Part shown: positions 25,712 to 33,417 of the stretch, in pieces | Layout of the letters: each line of letters opens with the position of its first letter | How positions within the stretch are numbered: position 1 is the first letter of the stretch | Assembly: GCA_963828405.1 (NCBI GenBank) | Contig: CAWHEG010000031.1 | Coordinates: 2,852,001 to 2,916,000 of the forward strand | DNA length: 64,000 bases | Direction of reading: 5' to 3' | DNA from: JANMJD01 sp963828405 | Lineage (GTDB): Bacteria > Actinomycetota > Acidimicrobiia > Acidimicrobiales > Ilumatobacteraceae | Made by a program: the position numbers and the translations under genes | The notes under the pieces: model-generated | Told to the model about the DNA's origin: nothing | Databases searched by the model: none | The model's input: the letters and a program-made list of their open reading frames with translations, nothing else

Positions 25712-26731
25712 TCAGACGAAGGAGTTGAGCGCGTCGATCAGGTTGCGCAGGTCGCCGAAGCCGTGGTTGGCGAAGGTGAACGCCACCCGGGCCAGGCCCA
25801 GCTGGTCGTTCTCCTTCACCTCGATCGAGGCCGGCTGGGCCCGTTCGATGGTGCCCTTGGTGCACAGGTGGCCGAACTGGTCGTTGAGCCGGGCCAGTTG
25901 CTCGTCGGTCGGGGACTGGCGCATCCGCAGCACCAGGCGTTCGCCGACGTAGCGCAGCGAGTCGTAGTTGGCGTAGAAGCCGATCACCTCGGCGACGGCC
26001 CGTTCGCACGAGTCGGTCACCAGGTAGAGCTCGGCATCGGTGGGAGCGACGAGTCCCCGGCTGATCAGATGGTCGCGGATCATCGAGTCGACGGCCTCCC
26101 AGTACGGGTCGCCGGGGGTGTCGAGGAAGACGATCGGCGTCGGCACCCCCTTGCCGGTCTGGGTGAGGGTGAGCAGCTCGAACGTCTCGTCGAGCGTGCC
26201 GAAACCCCCGGGGAGGCAGATGAACCCCCGCGACTCCTTGATCAGCATCAGCTTGCGGGTGAAGAAGTACTTCATGCTCACGTACTTGTCGTCGCCGGCG
26301 ATGATCGGGTTGGCGCTCTGCTCGAACGGCAGGCGGATCGACACGCCGATCGAACGGTCCCGCCCGGCCCCCTCCATCCCCGCCTGCATGATGCCCGGGC
26401 CGGCGCCGGTGATCACCATCCATCCGGCCTCGGCGAGGTGGTGGGCGACATCGCGGGCCTGGGCGTACAGCGGGTCGTCGGGCTTGGTGCGCGCCGAGCC
26501 GAAGATCGTCACCTTGGGGATGCCGCGATACGGCCGGAACATCCGGTAGGCGTCGCGCATCTCGCGCACGGCGGCGGAGGCGATCTTCAGATCGAGCGTG
26601 TCGGTGCTGTCGGTGATCAGCCCGATCGCGTTGGTGACGAGCTCGTCCACCAGCTTGCGGTTCCTCGTCGGGGCGAGCCGTTCGATGATCTCGGCGACCA
26701 GTTGCTCGCCCGTTCCCTGTGCCTCGTCCAT
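25712..26731 (-). CDS. LOG family protein (TIGR00730-type Rossmann fold)
   Basis: Lysine decarboxylase-like/LOG family nucleotide hydrolase, which in characterised members releases free base from a nucleoside 5'-monophosphate. The phosphate-binding segment GAGPGIMQAGMEGAGRD and the catalytic PGGFGTLDETFEL are both present. At 339 residues it is much longer than classical LOG (about 190), with extra helical segments at both ends, so it belongs to the larger bacterial subgroup related to PpnN. A TAGCAT element 6 bp before the ATG suggests a leaderless transcript. Confidence 0.82.
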   Translation of the reverse strand: MDEAQGTGEQLVAEIIERLAPTRNRKLVDELVTNAIGLITDSTDTLDLKIASAAVREMRDAYRMFRPYRGIPKVTIFGSARTKPDDPLYAQARDVAHHLAEAGWMVITGAGPGIMQAGMEGAGRDRSIGVSIRLPFEQSANPIIAGDDKYVSMKYFFTRKLMLIKESRGFICLPGGFGTLDETFELLTLTQTGKGVPTPIVFLDTPGDPYWEAVDSMIRDHLISRGLVAPTDAELYLVTDSCERAVAEVIGFYANYDSLRYVGERLVLRMRQSPTDEQLARLNDQFGHLCTKGTIERAQPASIEVKENDQLGLARVAFTFANHGFGDLRNLIDALNSFV

Positions 26732-26737
26732 CCGGGC

Positions 26738-26743
26738 ATGCTA
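26738..26743 (-). promoter_or_regulatory. Leaderless -10 element of the LOG gene
   Basis: TAGCAT on the minus strand ends 6 bp before the ATG at 26731. Confidence 0.5.
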
Positions 26744-26869
26744 CGGCGGCGGCGGCGGGAGCACCGGCCGCGGCTCGCGTCGACTGGGTCGTCCGGCCCA
26801 TCCGGGCCCAAGGGCGGGCAAACGGCGTCATCGGCGCCGTGGTCGCCCGTCCCTGCTTCGTACGGTGAT

Positions 26870-27020
26870 CGAGGGCGCTCTCCCCCCTGGAGTGTCCTCG
26901 AGTACCGCAGATCGTGCGGGAACCAACGGTCGACTCGTCGACCGGCACGAACGAGGAACCGGAGGGCGAAAGCCGGTTCCTCGGGGAGGGTGGGAGTGCC
27001 CGGCGGAGGGCACCCCACCC
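26870..27020 (+). ncRNA. Candidate structured RNA: four consecutive hairpins in the 341-bp gap
   Basis: Only gene-free stretch over 300 bp (26732-27072). Four inverted repeats are packed here: 26870-26900 (12 pairs, three of them G-U only if read on the plus strand, loop with six C); 26927-26944 (GGTCGAC/GTCGACC); 26953-26962 with 26973-26982 (GAGGAACCGG/CCGGTTCCTC); 26988-27001 with 27008-27020 (13 pairs, one bulge). No real gene frame covers them; the open frames here are GC shadows. The G-U pairs and C6 loop argue for a plus-strand RNA, vaguely like actinobacterial 6C RNA, but only one C6 loop is present. Alternatively the last hairpins terminate the minus-strand tal transcript. Confidence 0.35.
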
Positions 27021-27072
27021 GCCCCTCGTACTGCACGGGCCGACACGAGGCCGGGCAACGGCCCTGGCGGCT

Positions 27073-28179
27073 CTACGCCCGCAGTTCGCCGGCCCGGGTC
27101 TCGAGCGCCGCGATCAGCTCGTCGAAGCTCTTCTGGAAACTAGCGACCCCCTCGCGTTCGAGCAGCCCGGCGACGTCGTCGGTGTCGACGCCCACCTCGG
27201 TCAGGCCCCGCCACACGGCATCGGCCGCGTCGAGCCCGGAGTCGATCGTGCGGGCGAGGGCGCCGTGGTCGGCGAACGCCTCGATGGTGCTGTCGGGCAG
27301 GGTGTTGACCGTGTCGGGGCCGATCAGCTGATCGACGTACAGCGTGTCGGGATAGGCGGGGTTCTTCGTCGAGGTCGAGGCCCACAACGGCCGCTGGACC
27401 CGGGCGCCCCGAGCGGCGAGCGCGTCCCACCGGGGGCCGCTGAACGTGGTGCTGAACATGCGGTAGGCCAGCTTGGCCTGGGCGATGGCGGCGTGGCCGC
27501 GCAGCGCGAGCGCCTCGGGCGATCCGATCGATTCGAGGCGCCGGTCGATCTCGGTGTCGACCCGGCTGATGAAGAAGCTGGCCACGCTGGACACCCGGGA
27601 CAGGTCGGCTCCGGGCCACTTGGCGTACGCCTCCAGGCCCGAGACGTAGGCCTCGATCACCTCGGCGTAGCGGTCCAGGCCGAAGATCAGGGTGACGTTG
27701 ACGTTTCGTCCCTCGGAGATCATCGTGCGGATCGCCGGGATCCCCGCCGACGTACCGGGGATCTTGACCATCAGGTTGCGGCGATTGATCCGCTCGTGGA
27801 GGTCGCGCGCCGCCCGCTCGGTGCCGTCCGAGTCGTGGGCGAGATCGGGTGCGACCTCGACCGACACGTACCCATCGGCGCCGTCGGAGTCGTCGTAGAC
27901 CGGGCGGAACACGTCGAGGGCGCCACGGATGTCACGCAGCACCATCGACCAGTAGTCGTCGATCGCCGGGCCGTGGTCGCGGGCCAGCTCGCGGAGCTGC
28001 TCGTCGTAGTCGGCCGAACCCTGGATCGCCTTCTGGAAGATCGTCGGATTGGAGGTCAAGCCGCGGATTCCGCGCCCGACCAGGTCGGCCAGCTGGCCGG
28101 AGGTGATGTACCCGCGCTTGAGGTTGTCGAGCCACGGGCTCTGGCCGTGGTCTTCGTAGAGGCGGATGAGACGGTCCAT
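27073..28179 (-). CDS. tal: Transaldolase (TalAB-type, long form)
   Basis: Pentose phosphate enzyme that transfers a dihydroxyacetone unit through a Schiff-base lysine, here in LMVKIPGTSAGIPAI. Conserved LTSNPTIFQKAI near the N-terminus and LWASTSTKNPAYPDTLYVD near the C-terminus define the family. At 368 residues it is the actinobacterial length. The ATG is preceded by AAGGAG. It follows tkt by 26 bp on the same strand, forming a tkt-tal operon that would process the product of the FGGY kinase and generate ribose 5-phosphate and erythrose 4-phosphate for the aro genes. Confidence 0.95.
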   Translation of the reverse strand: MDRLIRLYEDHGQSPWLDNLKRGYITSGQLADLVGRGIRGLTSNPTIFQKAIQGSADYDEQLRELARDHGPAIDDYWSMVLRDIRGALDVFRPVYDDSDGADGYVSVEVAPDLAHDSDGTERAARDLHERINRRNLMVKIPGTSAGIPAIRTMISEGRNVNVTLIFGLDRYAEVIEAYVSGLEAYAKWPGADLSRVSSVASFFISRVDTEIDRRLESIGSPEALALRGHAAIAQAKLAYRMFSTTFSGPRWDALAARGARVQRPLWASTSTKNPAYPDTLYVDQLIGPDTVNTLPDSTIEAFADHGALARTIDSGLDAADAVWRGLTEVGVDTDDVAGLLEREGVASFQKSFDELIAALETRAGELRA

Positions 28180-28205
28180 CGGGGTTGCTCCTTGACGGCG
28201 GGGGA

Positions 28206-30167
28206 TCAGCGGGACAGCAGCGAGCGCGCGATGTCGGCGACGTGTTCGGGGTTGATGCCGAGATTCGCCAGCACCGTAGCGCCGGGTGCGCTGGCCCCGA
28301 AGCGGTCGATGCCGACGGTGGCGTCGGCCCATGCCGCCCAGCCGAAGGTGCTGGCGGCCTCGACCGAGACGACCGGGACGCCGGCGGGGAGGATGGCGGA
28401 CCGCTGCTCGGGGGAGCAGCGGCCGAAGCGGTCCCAGGAGGGCAGCGAGACGACTCGGGCCGTCGTTCCCTGCCCGGCGAGGGCGGACGCTGCGGCGATG
28501 CACACGTGCACCTCGGAGCCCGTGGCCAGGAGCACGACGTCGGGCGGGGCGGTCGAACCGACGATCCCGGCGCCGTCGGCGACCGCCGATCCGTCGGTGC
28601 ACACCGGGATGGCCTGGCGGCTGAGGATCAACGCCGTCGGACCGGGATGGCCGACCGCGGTGCGCAGGGCGGCGACCGTCTCGTTGGCGTCCGCCGGCCG
28701 GATGACCTGCAGCCCCGGGATGGCACGCAGGGCGGCGAGCTGCTCGACGGGTTGATGGGTGGGACCGTCCTCGCCGACTCCGACCGAGTCATGGCTGAAC
28801 ACGAAGAGCACCCGGGCCTGGGACATCGCCGCCAGCCGGATCGCCGGCTTCATGTAGTCGGAGAACACGAAGAACGTGCCGCCGGCGGGGAGCACGCCCC
28901 CGTGGAGCGCCATGCCGACCATCGCCGCGCCCATCGCGTGCTCTCGCACGCCGAAGTGGATCTGGCGGCCGGCCGGTTGGGCGGCCGACTGGGCCGCCGC
29001 CCCGTCGAGCTTGACTCCCGTGTTGCCGGTGAGGTCGGCCGATCCGGCGAGCAGGCCGGGGAACAGGCCCAGGCCCGCCGACAGCGTCTTGGCCAGCGCC
29101 TGGCGGGTGGCCACCTTGTCGCCGTCGGCGAACGTCGGCAGCGACTCGGCCCATCCGGGCAGGGTTCCATCGGCCCAGCAGGCCTCCCACTCGGCAGCGT
29201 TGCCGGACCAACCGGCCGCCCGGTCCGCCGATGCCCGCCGCGCCGTCGCCCCACGGCGTGCCGCATGGGCGCGCAGACCGTCGACGATGTCGGCCGGCGC
29301 CCAGTAGGGCTCGTCGGGGATGCCCATCACCGCCTTGGTCCGCGCCGCGTCCTCGACGGTGAACGGATTGCCGTGGGCCTCGTGGTCGTCGGTGTGGTCG
29401 GGGGAGGGGAAGCCGATGTGGGTGCGCAGGACGAGCAGGCTCGGCCGGTCGTCGACCGCTGTCGCCCGCCGGATGGCGGCCTCGAGTGCGTCGAGATCGT
29501 CGCCGATCTCGCCGAGCTGCTCGACGTGCCAGCCGTAGGCCTCGAACCGCCTGCCGGCATCGTCGCTCAGGGCCAGTTCGGTCTCGCCGTCGATCGTGAT
29601 GTGGTTGTCGTCGTAGACGCACACCAGTCGGCCGAGGCCGAGGTGCCCGGCCAGCGAGGCGGCCTCGTGGCTGACGCCCTCCATCAGGCAACCGTCGCCG
29701 GCCAGCACGAACGTGTGGTGATCGATCACCTCGGCGCCGAAGCGGGCCCGCAGGCTGCGCTCGGCGAGCGCCATGCCCACGGCGTTGGCGAAGCCCTGTC
29801 CGAGGGGCCCGGTGGTCACCTCGATGCCGGGGGTGTGACCGGCCTCCGGGTGCCCCGGGGTACGCGAACCCCACTGGCGGAACGCCTTGATGTCGTCGAT
29901 CTCGAGGCCGTAGCCGTTGAGCATCAGCAGCGAGTACTGCAGGATCGAGGCGTGCCCGTTGGACAGGACGAACCGATCACGGTCCCGCCAGCCCGGCTCG
30001 GCCGGATCGTGGTTCATCACTCGGCTGTACAGGACGTGGGCCACGGGGGCGAGCGCCATCGCCGTGCCCTGATGCCCGCTCTTCGCATAGAGCGGGGCAT
30101 CCATCGCCAAGCCGCGGATGATGTTGATCGCCTGGCGATCCTGGTCGTTGGAGAGGGCCTCGATCAC
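28206..30167 (-). CDS. tkt: Transketolase
   Basis: Thiamine diphosphate-dependent enzyme moving two-carbon units between sugar phosphates. The cofactor site GDGCLMEGVSHEAASLAG, the N-terminal SGHQGTAMALAPVAHVLY, the middle-domain FSHDSVGVGEDGPTHQPVEQ and the C-terminal domain are all present. At 653 residues it is a full-length three-domain enzyme. It starts at GTG (MIEALSNDQDRQ) with TACCCT 7 bp upstream on its strand, so the operon mRNA is probably leaderless. Confidence 0.96.
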   Translation of the reverse strand: MIEALSNDQDRQAINIIRGLAMDAPLYAKSGHQGTAMALAPVAHVLYSRVMNHDPAEPGWRDRDRFVLSNGHASILQYSLLMLNGYGLEIDDIKAFRQWGSRTPGHPEAGHTPGIEVTTGPLGQGFANAVGMALAERSLRARFGAEVIDHHTFVLAGDGCLMEGVSHEAASLAGHLGLGRLVCVYDDNHITIDGETELALSDDAGRRFEAYGWHVEQLGEIGDDLDALEAAIRRATAVDDRPSLLVLRTHIGFPSPDHTDDHEAHGNPFTVEDAARTKAVMGIPDEPYWAPADIVDGLRAHAARRGATARRASADRAAGWSGNAAEWEACWADGTLPGWAESLPTFADGDKVATRQALAKTLSAGLGLFPGLLAGSADLTGNTGVKLDGAAAQSAAQPAGRQIHFGVREHAMGAAMVGMALHGGVLPAGGTFFVFSDYMKPAIRLAAMSQARVLFVFSHDSVGVGEDGPTHQPVEQLAALRAIPGLQVIRPADANETVAALRTAVGHPGPTALILSRQAIPVCTDGSAVADGAGIVGSTAPPDVVLLATGSEVHVCIAAASALAGQGTTARVVSLPSWDRFGRCSPEQRSAILPAGVPVVSVEAASTFGWAAWADATVGIDRFGASAPGATVLANLGINPEHVADIARSLLSR

Positions 30168-30174
30168 GCCGTTC

Positions 30175-30180
30175 AGGGTA
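30175..30180 (-). promoter_or_regulatory. Leaderless -10 element of the tkt-tal operon
   Basis: TACCCT on the minus strand ends 7 bp before the tkt GTG. Confidence 0.5.
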
Positions 30181-30218
30181 CCCGGTGCCGCCCGTCGCCG
30201 ACCTGGGCCGCACGGCGT

Positions 30219-31416
30219 TCAGTCGCCGAACAACGCCACCGAGGCGGTGAACCCGTGGAGCGCGTTGCGTCCGGCGACCGGGCCGATCTCGCCGGCGCAG
30301 AACATCCCGGCCACAGCGGCACCCGGCAGCCCGTCGCTGATGATCTCGGCGTCATGGTGGGGTGAGCCGAACATCAACGTGCCACGGCCGTTGCAGGTGA
30401 ACACCAGGGCGCCCCGGGCGTCGTGGCCGGCGAGCATCGCCCGCAGGTCCTCCCCGGCGGTGGCCGCGTCGCGCACCTGGAACTGCACGGTCGCCCCGAC
30501 CGGCACCGCTTCGCCCACGGCGACCGCGCCGAGGCTCCGGTCGGCGCCGAGCACGCCGCGGATCAGGAAGTCACCGCGCTCGTAGTCGAGCTTGCGCTCG
30601 TCGGCGACGATGCCGCAGTGCAGACCCCGACCGGCCAGCGCCCGGTCCCCCGGAGCGAGGCCCTCGATGATCTCCATCAGGCGTTCGAGAGCCGGGCGCC
30701 CGGCAAGTTCGTGGATGACGTTGCCCTCGCTGCGGGTGACCGTCCACGGTTGGCCGATCGGCCGGCACCCCTGGGAGACGACCGCCGAGGGGGCGATGGA
30801 GGCGTCGAGCAGCATCCCGACGGCGCCCTGGCGCACGACACGCCCACCGATGATCAGCCGGTTCCCGCCGGCCGAGCGGGCGGCCGAGGCGAGCCCGCCG
30901 ACCGCGGCCAGGTGGGGATGGCTCGTGGCGAGGCCGGTGAGGAACTCGCCGACCGGGAAGGTGAACGGGTCGGGTAGGAGCAGGAGCGTCGCGGCTCGCG
31001 CCGCGGCCGCAGCCGGGAGCCCGTCGACACGCCATCCGCCGGCCGCCTCGACGGCAGCGAGGTGGATCGGAGTCACCGCGCCGCTCAGTCGGGCGGCCCA
31101 GACCGCCAGTCCCGGTGCATCCTCGACGCCGGTCGCCCCGGCGAGCACGGCCGCCGCCGAGGCGCCGATGAACGCTCCGGGATCGAGCAGTGTCTGGATC
31201 GTGGCGGCGATGAGTTCGGCCTGGGCGGCGTGATGGGCGGTGAGGAACGCCACCACGACGTCGGGCCGGCCGGCGGCGGACGTCAGTGAGTCGGGCCGAC
31301 CGTCGTCGGGACGGCCGGGGGGCGCGAACGAGTCGGTGATCTGACCGACGACCTCGCCGACGGCGTGGGCGGCGATCGGGGTGGGTCGACAGCGCAGCGG
31401 CGAACGGCACGGTCAC
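30219..31416 (-). CDS. FIST-domain protein, frame broken near base 31380
   Basis: FIST N plus FIST C domain protein, a sensory module thought to bind small ligands such as amino acids. The C-terminal part carries VFTCNGRG, FGSPHHDAEII, GMFCAGEIGPV and GRNALHGFTASVALF, which is the FIST C signature. The N-terminus reads VTVPFAAALSTHP from a GTG overlapping the upstream stop (GTGA), then continues as AAHAVGEVVGQITD in another frame. Removing one G from the GGGG at 31378-31381 joins them. The corrected length is 398 residues. No signalling domain is attached and no kinase or cyclase is adjacent, so its output is unknown. Confidence 0.82.
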
Positions 31417-31811
31417 ACCGTCGGTGGCAGCAGGGTGAACGGCACCACCAGCCATGGCCCGCGGTCGATCCGGCAGTGGGCGAAGATCTGGCCGTAGGCG
31501 TCGAAATCGAGCTCGCCCCGCACCAGGCGGTAGGTGAACCGACCCGGATCGACCTGGAACGGGCTGACGTTGCGGGCGATCTGCTCGGAAGCCTCGTCGA
31601 GGCCGCGGCGGAAGACCACTTCGAGCGTGCCCTGGCCGGGTTCGTCGGGCCGGCAGAAGATCAGGGCGACGAGGTGCGGGTCGATCGTCACCGGCACCGG
31701 CTTGGGCGCGGCGAGGGAGAACATCACCCCGGTCAGATCGATCCGGGCGGCCCCTCCGGGCGCCTGGCGCATGTTGAAGTTCTCGACGAAGAGCGCGGCG
31801 ACGATCTGCAT
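31413..31811 (-). CDS. Hypothetical protein, predicted beta-rich, co-translated with the FIST gene
   Basis: A 132-residue protein with alternating hydrophobic strands and no transmembrane segment or signal peptide (MQIVAALFVENFNMR at the start, PWLVVPFTLLPPTV at the end). It looks like a compact beta-sandwich of a type I have seen as an uncharacterised actinobacterial family, but I cannot name it. Its stop overlaps the FIST start by GTGA. The ATG has TACCCT 7 bp upstream on the minus strand. Confidence 0.7.
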   Translation of the reverse strand: MQIVAALFVENFNMRQAPGGAARIDLTGVMFSLAAPKPVPVTIDPHLVALIFCRPDEPGQGTLEVVFRRGLDEASEQIARNVSPFQVDPGRFTYRLVRGELDFDAYGQIFAHCRIDRGPWLVVPFTLLPPTV

Positions 31812-31818
31812 CCCACCG

Positions 31819-31824
31819 AGGGTA
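31819..31824 (-). promoter_or_regulatory. Leaderless -10 element of the hypothetical-FIST unit
   Basis: TACCCT on the minus strand ends 7 bp before the ATG at 31811, the same hexamer and spacing as the tkt promoter. Confidence 0.5.
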
Positions 31825-31884
31825 GCGGTCGGTCGCCGGGGCCCTGTTGAGCTTGATCGGGCCTCGGCAAGTCCGCAGCTGCGA

Positions 31885-32652
31885 TCACACGGGGGAGGTC
31901 GCCGTTCGCCTGCGGTTGGCGAGCACGAGGCGGTTGAGGCGGACCTTGGCCAGCCCCAGGCGGCGCAGCACGCTGATCACCCACCAGCCGGGGTCGAACT
32001 CCCAGCGGCGGTGCGACAGGCGTGCCGACGTCGGCGCAGCGTGATGGTTGTTGTGCAGCCCCTCGCCGCCGGTCAACCAGGCCAGCCACTGCAGGTTGCC
32101 GGCGTTGTTCTCGTACGGTCGCCGGCCGAAGTGGTGGCCGATCGCGTTCACCGCGGCGTTGGTGGCCAGGTACATGTTGAGATGGGCGAAGGCGGCGATC
32201 AGCCCGAGCTGCCAGCCCGCCGCGGCGACGAGCAGGCCGACGCCGATGGCCAGGCCGGCGAGGGCGTGGTCGAAGAGCATCCGGTCCCAGCGGTCGGCGG
32301 GAAGGTCCTTGGCGAAGCGGGCGACGGTCTCGGGGTTGTTGGCCTCCTTGCGGTACAGCGCCACGTTGCGCATCTGCACCTGCACCCATCCGAGCAGCAC
32401 GGGTGAGTGGGGATCGCCCTCCACGTCGGTGTAGGCATGGTGCTTGCGGTGCACGGCGACCCACTGGCGGGGCCTGATGCCCGTCGTGATCCACATCAGC
32501 ACCCGGAAGCCGAAGCGGACGGGTCGGGCGAGCGTCAGTGCTCGATGGGAGAGTGCCCGGTGGGCGTAGATGGTGGTGCAGAGATTGGCGAAGATCGAGA
32601 CGGCGATCCCGATCGCCGCCCCGAGGAACAGGGTGGAGAGCACGTCGAGCAT
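31885..32652 (-). CDS. Membrane acyl-CoA/fatty acid desaturase
   Basis: Delta-9-type integral membrane desaturase using a di-iron centre held by three histidine boxes: HRALSH (31-36), HRKHH (68-72) and HNNHH (about residue 199). Four hydrophobic stretches surround them. At 255 residues it is the short actinobacterial DesA3/OLE1-like form without a fused cytochrome b5. It would introduce double bonds to tune membrane fluidity. TAGGCT lies 6 bp before the ATG and is overlapped by a TetR-like palindrome; a TetR regulator is divergently encoded, so repression by that protein is likely. Confidence 0.9.
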   Translation of the reverse strand: MLDVLSTLFLGAAIGIAVSIFANLCTTIYAHRALSHRALTLARPVRFGFRVLMWITTGIRPRQWVAVHRKHHAYTDVEGDPHSPVLLGWVQVQMRNVALYRKEANNPETVARFAKDLPADRWDRMLFDHALAGLAIGVGLLVAAAGWQLGLIAAFAHLNMYLATNAAVNAIGHHFGRRPYENNAGNLQWLAWLTGGEGLHNNHHAAPTSARLSHRRWEFDPGWWVISVLRRLGLAKVRLNRLVLANRRRTATSPV

Positions 32653-32658
32653 GCTAAC

Positions 32659-32664
32659 AGCCTA
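32659..32664 (-). promoter_or_regulatory. Leaderless -10 element of the desaturase gene
   Basis: TAGGCT on the minus strand ends 6 bp before the desaturase ATG. It overlaps the palindrome at 32661-32676. Confidence 0.5.
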
Positions 32665-32676
32665 CCGACCGGTAGG
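32661..32676. promoter_or_regulatory. Palindromic operator candidate for the TetR regulator
   Basis: CCTACC-GACC-GGTAGG, a perfect 6-bp inverted repeat with a 4-bp centre. The core CTACCGACCGGTAG resembles typical TetR operators (ACCGACCGGT). It covers the desaturase -10 and lies 36 bp before the TetR start, so it could serve both repression and autoregulation. Confidence 0.6.
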
Positions 32677-32696
32677 TAGGTGCGCCTCCGACGCGC

Positions 32697-32702
32697 TAGC
32701 AT
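32697..32702 (+). promoter_or_regulatory. -10 element of the tetR gene
   Basis: TAGCAT lies 9 bp before GTG 32712. Confidence 0.45.
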
Positions 32703-32711
32703 CTCCCGACG

Positions 32712-33347
32712 GTGGACGAACGACGCACGACTCGACACGACGACACGGAGACACCCTCGACACGCGACCAGATCATCACCGAAGCGCTCCGCTGCTTCGC
32801 CGAGGGTGGCTACGAGGGCACGTCGCTCAACGTCATCGCCGAGCGGGTCGGGATCCGACGTCCCTCACTGTTCCACCACTTCGCTTCGAAGGACGCCCTC
32901 TACGAGGAGGTGTTCGAGCACCTGCTGTCGGACTGGATCTTCCGGCTCGAACTGATGGCCAGGGACGAGGCCCAGGGCTGGGAGAAGATCGAGCTGGTCA
33001 TCGACACCGGGTTCCGGTTCTTCGAGGAGAACCCCGACTACGTCCGACTGCTGCGCCGCGAGGCTCTCGATGGCGGCGCCCACCTCGGCATGGACCTCGC
33101 CGCCGTCGTGCGGCCGCTGTTCGACCGTGCGGTCGCCTACTTCGCCCGCGAGATGGAGCTCGGCACCTTCCGCGCCCACGATCCCGAACAGCTCGTGCTC
33201 ACCGGCTACGGGGCGCTGCTCACCTATTTCAGCGACGCGCCGTTCCTCAGCGGGCTGCTCGACGGCGATCCGCTCACCCCGGCCCGCCTGACGAGACGCC
33301 TCGAGCACGTGCGCTCGTTCCTCCACGCCGCGCTCGTACCGGGCTGA
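32712..33347 (+). CDS. TetR family transcriptional regulator
   Basis: A 211-residue regulator. The N-terminal helix-turn-helix (about residues 17-65) contains ITEALRCFAEGGYEGTSLN and the recognition helix region RPSLFHHFASKDALYEEV. The C-terminal ligand domain is of the TetR_C type with several aromatic residues. The divergent position relative to the desaturase and the shared palindrome argue that it controls membrane unsaturation, probably sensing an acyl-CoA, as DesT or FasR do; the ligand is inference. The GTG has TAGCAT 9 bp upstream. Confidence 0.88.
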   Translation: MDERRTTRHDDTETPSTRDQIITEALRCFAEGGYEGTSLNVIAERVGIRRPSLFHHFASKDALYEEVFEHLLSDWIFRLELMARDEAQGWEKIELVIDTGFRFFEENPDYVRLLRREALDGGAHLGMDLAAVVRPLFDRAVAYFAREMELGTFRAHDPEQLVLTGYGALLTYFSDAPFLSGLLDGDPLTPARLTRRLEHVRSFLHAALVPG

Positions 33348-33403
33348 CGGTCGTCGGGGCGGCGCCCGGGCGGCCGCAGCCTGACGGCCGAGTCTCGGGT
33401 GGC

Positions 33404-33409
33404 TACGGT
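33404..33409 (+). promoter_or_regulatory. Leaderless -10 element of the acyl-CoA synthetase gene
   Basis: TACGGT lies 8 bp before GTG 33418, favouring that start over the in-frame TTG at 33409. Confidence 0.45.
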
Positions 33410-33417
33410 TGTCACTC

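Noticed and set aside
26870..26900. Firm assignment as 6C RNA
   Set aside because: Only one hairpin has a C6 loop, whereas the family has two; kept as an unassigned candidate.
26732..27072. tmRNA, RNase P RNA or SRP RNA in the long gap
   Set aside because: I looked for their conserved cores (tRNA-like ends, the GAGGAAAGUCCGGGC segment of RNase P RNA, the GGAAG loop of SRP RNA) on both strands and found none.
32661..32680. Tandem GGTAGGTAGG as a microsatellite
   Set aside because: It is only the right arm of the TetR-like palindrome plus four extra bases.
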